This document shows positions 61,501 through 64,000 of a stretch of DNA of 64,000 nucleotides, piece by piece. Numbering within the stretch: the first letter of the stretch is position 1; each line of letters starts with the position of its first letter. Below the pieces are notes generated by a model that had not been told where the DNA came from, made no database searches, and saw only the letters and a list, made by a program, of their open reading frames with translations. Source of the stretch: VRUE01 sp963727465 (GTDB taxonomy: Bacteria; Actinomycetota; Thermoleophilia; Solirubrobacterales; 70-9); the NCBI GenBank assembly GCA_963727465.1, contig CAVSGL010000012.1, positions 124,001 through 188,000 on the forward strand. The letters are read 5' to 3'. The position numbers and the translations under genes are program-made.

Positions 61501-62867
61501 GCGCGCCGCCGCGCCCCCGACTCGCCGCCCTCGCGATCGCCGTCGGCCTCGTCCTCGCCGACTCGTCGATCGTCGTCCTGGCGCTGCCGCAGATCTACCG
61601 CGATCTCGACACCAGCGTCGCCGGGGTCACCTGGGTGCTCGTCTCGTTCAACCTGGTGATGGCGCTCGCCGCGGTGCCGGCGGCGCACCTGGCTCGCAGG
61701 TTCGGCCCCGGGCGGGCCGCGGCGGTCGGGCTCGCGATCTTCGCCGGGGCCGGCGTCGCCTGCGGCCTCTCGGCTGAGCTCAGCACCCTGATCGCCGCCC
61801 GCTGCGTGCAGGCGCTGGGCGGCGCCGCGGCGGTCACGGCGGTGCTGGAGCTGCTGCCCGCGACCGTCGGCTCCGAGCGCCGCGCCGTGGCGATCTGGGC
61901 GACCGCCGGCGCCACCGGCGCCGCGCTCGGCCCCGCCGCCGGTGGCCTCTTGACCGAGCTGGTCTCCTGGCAGTCGATCTTCCTGATCCAGGCCCCGGCG
62001 GCGATCGCGGCGGGGATCCCGCTGCTGGCCGTCGCCCGCCACGAGGCCTCGACCTCGATCGTCTCCACCGAGCTGCGCAGCACCGGGCGTCCGCACCTGC
62101 TCGCCAACGCGGCGCTGGCCCTTGTCTCCTCGGCGATCGCCGCCGCCCTCTTCCTGCTCGTGCTGCTGCTGATCGAAGGCTGGCGGCTGAGCCCGATCGG
62201 CGCCGCGATCGTCGTCTCGGCGATGCCGCTGGCGGCGCTGCTGGGCGCCCGCATCGGCCCCGGCGCCGGGAGCGAGCGGGCGCGGGCGGCGGCCGGGGCG
62301 ATCCTGGTCGCCGGCGGGCTCGGCGGGCTGGCGCTGCTGCCCTCGGCAAACGTCGCCCTGACCCTGCCGCCGCAGCTGCTGGTCGGGGTCGGCCTGGCGC
62401 TCGTGCTCTCGGCGCTGACCGAGACGGCCCTGCTGGGGCGGGCGCCGCAGGCGATCCACGGCGGCTGGACGATCTCCGCCCGCCACGCCGGTGTCGCGAT
62501 CGGCCTGATCGTGCTGACCCCGGTCTTCACCGCGGACATCGCCCAGCAGCGCCGCGACGCGATCGGCGCCGGCACCGCGGTGGTGCTCGACGCCCGCGTC
62601 GATCCGCTGCTCAAGCTCCAGCTCGCGCAGCGGCTCGAGGACCGCCTGGAAGGCGAGCGGGGCAAGGTGCCGACGATCGGCCCCGCGTTCGAGCCGCTGC
62701 CGACCGACCCGGGCGATCGCGAAGACGTGCTCGTGCTGCGCGAAGAACTCCAGGACCAGCTCGACCGCGCCGCGACCCACGCCTTCAGTCCCTCCTTCGG
62801 CGTCGGCGCGCTGCTTGGCCTGCTCGCCCTGATCCCGATCGGCCTGGCGCGAAGGGTGGATCTGTGA
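61497..62867 (+). CDS. Major facilitator superfamily transporter
   Basis: TTG 61497 (overlapping the previous stop as TTGA) gives 456 residues with about 12-14 helices. LVLADSSIVVLALPQIYRDL is the N-terminal motif of DHA2-type drug/proton antiporters, and ATAGATGAALGPAAGGLLTE matches motif C of antiporters. Unlike most, it has a hydrophilic insert of roughly 80 residues before the last helix (LQLAQRLEDRLEGERGKVPT and onward), which would form a large loop. The substrate cannot be predicted. Confidence 0.85.
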   Translation: MSAPPRPRLAALAIAVGLVLADSSIVVLALPQIYRDLDTSVAGVTWVLVSFNLVMALAAVPAAHLARRFGPGRAAAVGLAIFAGAGVACGLSAELSTLIAARCVQALGGAAAVTAVLELLPATVGSERRAVAIWATAGATGAALGPAAGGLLTELVSWQSIFLIQAPAAIAAGIPLLAVARHEASTSIVSTELRSTGRPHLLANAALALVSSAIAAALFLLVLLLIEGWRLSPIGAAIVVSAMPLAALLGARIGPGAGSERARAAAGAILVAGGLGGLALLPSANVALTLPPQLLVGVGLALVLSALTETALLGRAPQAIHGGWTISARHAGVAIGLIVLTPVFTADIAQQRRDAIGAGTAVVLDARVDPLLKLQLAQRLEDRLEGERGKVPTIGPAFEPLPTDPGDREDVLVLREELQDQLDRAATHAFSPSFGVGALLGLLALIPIGLARRVDL

Positions 62868-63388
62868 GTGCGCCGGGGAGGGGAGGGGTGCTCGTCGGCG
62901 TGGCCGCCGTCGCCTCGCTGGCGCTCGTCTTCATCTACCTCGCCGCGGGCGGAGCCTCGTATGAGCCGGCCAAGGTCCAGGACCCCTGCAAGCCGCGGCC
63001 CTGGCGCGATCCGGAAGGCCTCGAGCAGCTCGCCGAACAGTTCTCGCTCTCGGCGCTCGACGGCGCCGCCTGCAAGCTCGGGGTCAGCCGCGAGACGCTG
63101 GCCCGGGCGCTTGCCACGCCGGCGTCGCGGGAACGCTTCCTCGGGCGCTACGGGATCGACGACGCCGAACTCGCCCGGGCGATCCGCGCCGGCCTGCTGC
63201 GCGCGGTCGACGACGCCGAACGGGCCGGCGCGCTCAACCCCCTCCTGGCCGCGCCCCTGCGCGCGACCCTGCGCCGGATCCCGCTCGACCAGGCGATCGA
63301 ACTGGTCCAGGACGCCCGCTCCCTGCTCGACAACTTCCAGGGCTTTTTAGGCCCAGCTGGAAATCTGCTCGAAGAATTCCTGCCTTGA
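62864..63388 (+). CDS. Hypothetical membrane-anchored protein
   Basis: GTG 62864 overlaps the MFS stop by 4 bp. The 174 residues begin with one helix (VLVGVAAVASLALVFIYLAA) and continue as a mostly helical external domain with two cysteines (DPCKPRPW and AACKLGV) that could form a disulfide. LARALATPASRERFLGRYGI and DAELARAIRAGLLRAVDDAE are helix-rich. No family is recognised. The tight coupling suggests a function with the transporter or transglycosylase. Confidence 0.6.
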   Translation: MSAPGRGGVLVGVAAVASLALVFIYLAAGGASYEPAKVQDPCKPRPWRDPEGLEQLAEQFSLSALDGAACKLGVSRETLARALATPASRERFLGRYGIDDAELARAIRAGLLRAVDDAERAGALNPLLAAPLRATLRRIPLDQAIELVQDARSLLDNFQGFLGPAGNLLEEFLP

Positions 63389-63396
63389 ACGAGGAC

Positions 63397-63414
63397 CCAT
63401 CCCGGTAGGGGTGG
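63397..63414 (+). terminator. Stem-loop between convergent genes
   Basis: CCATCCC (63397-63403) pairs with GGGGTGG (63408-63414), with one mismatch, across GGTA. It lies in the 32-bp gap between two convergent genes and could end transcription from both sides. Confidence 0.4.
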
Positions 63415-63420
63415 AACGTC

Positions 63421-63669
63421 CTATTTCTTGAACTGGAATTTCTGCTTTTTGACGTTCCAGCTGATGCCGGTGCAGAGTTCTTCCGGCGTCACGCCGAGGG
63501 CGCTGGAGAGCTTGATGATCGTGCCCAGGCGGGGCTCACGGCCGCCGCGCTCGAGCAGCGAGATCTCGGTGCGATGGAGGTCGCAGCGAAAGCCAAGCTC
63601 CTCCTGGGATACGTCTGCTTTCTGGCGCGCTTTGCGCAAGCTGATTGAGAAGCGGTCTCTTGGTTTCAT
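63421..63669 (-). CDS. XRE-family helix-turn-helix regulator
   Basis: An 82-residue HTH_3 protein: ISLRKARQKADVSQEELGFR, CDLHRTEISLLERGGREPRL and GTIIKLSSALGVTPEELCTG form the five-helix Cro/C1 fold. A lysine-rich tail follows (KKQKFQFKK). It is clearly lower in GC than the flanking genes, as is the 105-bp region between it and uvrB, which suggests acquisition. The target is unknown; its divergent position makes the uvrB promoter region a candidate. Confidence 0.85.
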   Translation of the reverse strand: MKPRDRFSISLRKARQKADVSQEELGFRCDLHRTEISLLERGGREPRLGTIIKLSSALGVTPEELCTGISWNVKKQKFQFKK

Positions 63670-63762
63670 GGAGCGGAATTCTCTGTGTCAGATGACAGCG
63701 GTACTACAGACAAGATGGTTCAGACCGAAACTTGTGCGTTTATCCTACCTGCGACGGCCCGC

Positions 63763-63768
63763 TATGGT
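63763..63768 (+). promoter_or_regulatory. -10 box of uvrB, leaderless spacing
   Basis: TATGGT ends 6 nt before the GTG start of uvrB. No perfect GAAC-N4-GTTC box is present in the 105 bp upstream. Confidence 0.45.
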
Positions 63769-63774
63769 CATCGG

Positions 63775-64000
63775 GTGCCTGAGTTCGAGCTGAACCCCGC
63801 CTACACGCCGACCGCCGACCAGCCGCAGGCGATCGCGGGGCTGGCCGAGGGCCTCGGTGCCGGCGAGCGCTTCCAGACGCTGCTCGGCGCCACCGGCACC
63901 GGCAAGACCTTCACGATGGCGGGGACGATCGCCGCGGTGCAGCGGCCGACCCTGGTGATCGCGCACAACAAGACGCTGGCGGCGCAGCTCTGCAACGAGT
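63775..64000 (+). CDS. uvrB: Excinuclease ABC subunit B, N-terminal part (cut by window end)
   Basis: GTG 63775 starts PEFELNPAYTPTADQPQAIA, the standard UvrB N-terminus, and the Walker A motif LLGATGTGKTFTMAGTIA follows, then TLVIAHNKTLAAQLCNE at the window end. UvrB is the damage-verification helicase-like subunit of nucleotide excision repair. Only about 75 codons are present, with no interruption. The divergent XRE gene lies 105 bp upstream. Confidence 0.95.
   Translation, partial: MPEFELNPAYTPTADQPQAIAGLAEGLGAGERFQTLLGATGTGKTFTMAGTIAAVQRPTLVIAHNKTLAAQLCNE

Noticed and set aside
63700..63774. An SOS box upstream of uvrB (CGAAACTTGTGCGTTT)
   Set aside because: It does not fit GAAC-N4-GTTC in either half-site or spacing.

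Overview
The window is very GC-rich (roughly 70 %), densely packed and almost entirely housekeeping. Gene content and order (rodA / RNase E-G / rplU-rpmA-obgE / proBA-nadD-rsfS / leuS / comEA-comEC / holA-rpsT-murJ / lepA / hrcA-dnaJ-prmA / yqeY-phoH-ybeY-era / hisIE-trp / polA / rpsA-coaE / uvrB), an Actinobacteria-like PPi-type phosphofructokinase and a DUF559/AbiEi-type protein suggest a deep-branching actinobacterium, most likely Thermoleophilia (Solirubrobacterales). That placement is inferred from content only.

Layout. 1-5.1 kb: cell shape (rodA end), RNA turnover, ribosomal proteins, Obg GTPase, a PEP-mutase-like enzyme. 5.4-9.3 kb: amidohydrolase and a large LuxR/LAL regulator. 9.3-13.5 kb: proline synthesis, NAD synthesis, ribosome silencing, a DivIVA-like coiled-coil protein. 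13.6-14.3 kb: a small accessory island with a perfect LexA-type box, a PD-(D/E)XK nuclease frame that runs through a tRNA-Ala gene, and a Phd antitoxin remnant. 14.3-27.6 kb: hydrolase, SpoIIM-like protein, leuS, competence genes, holA, rpsT, murJ and a polytopic GT-C-like protein. 27.8-38 kb: lepA, MaoC-type dehydratases, heat-shock regulator/DnaJ, prmA, murI, a VapBC pair, yqeY, phoH and a YbeY-Era fusion. 38-46.4 kb: hisIE plus all trp genes, with an HtrA protease between trpC and trpF. 46.4-64 kb: PPi-phosphofructokinase, malic enzyme, polA, a membrane-tethered ECF sigma factor with a His-rich secreted partner, FAD oxidoreductase, rpsA, coaE, a transglycosylase, MFS transporter and the start of uvrB.

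The most unusual signal is a set of dispersed palindromic (hairpin) elements. At least twelve are visible. Several are recognisable copies of one another in opposite orientation, with changes in one arm mirrored in the other. They lie in intergenic gaps but also inside reading frames without breaking them: four in one membrane-protein gene (25421-27592), one in comEC, one in the acidic tail of rpsA, one supplying the N-terminus of a lipoprotein and one around the start codon of a nuclease-like gene. In membrane proteins all fall in loops between predicted helices. This resembles the Rickettsia palindromic elements in principle, but the sequences are different.

Two other window-wide patterns: many start codons lie 6-9 nt after a TANNNT -10 hexamer, pointing to widespread leaderless transcription; and four otherwise intact genes (obgE, proA, rsfS, an FAD oxidoreductase) carry single-base +1 shifts, more likely sequence errors than decay.
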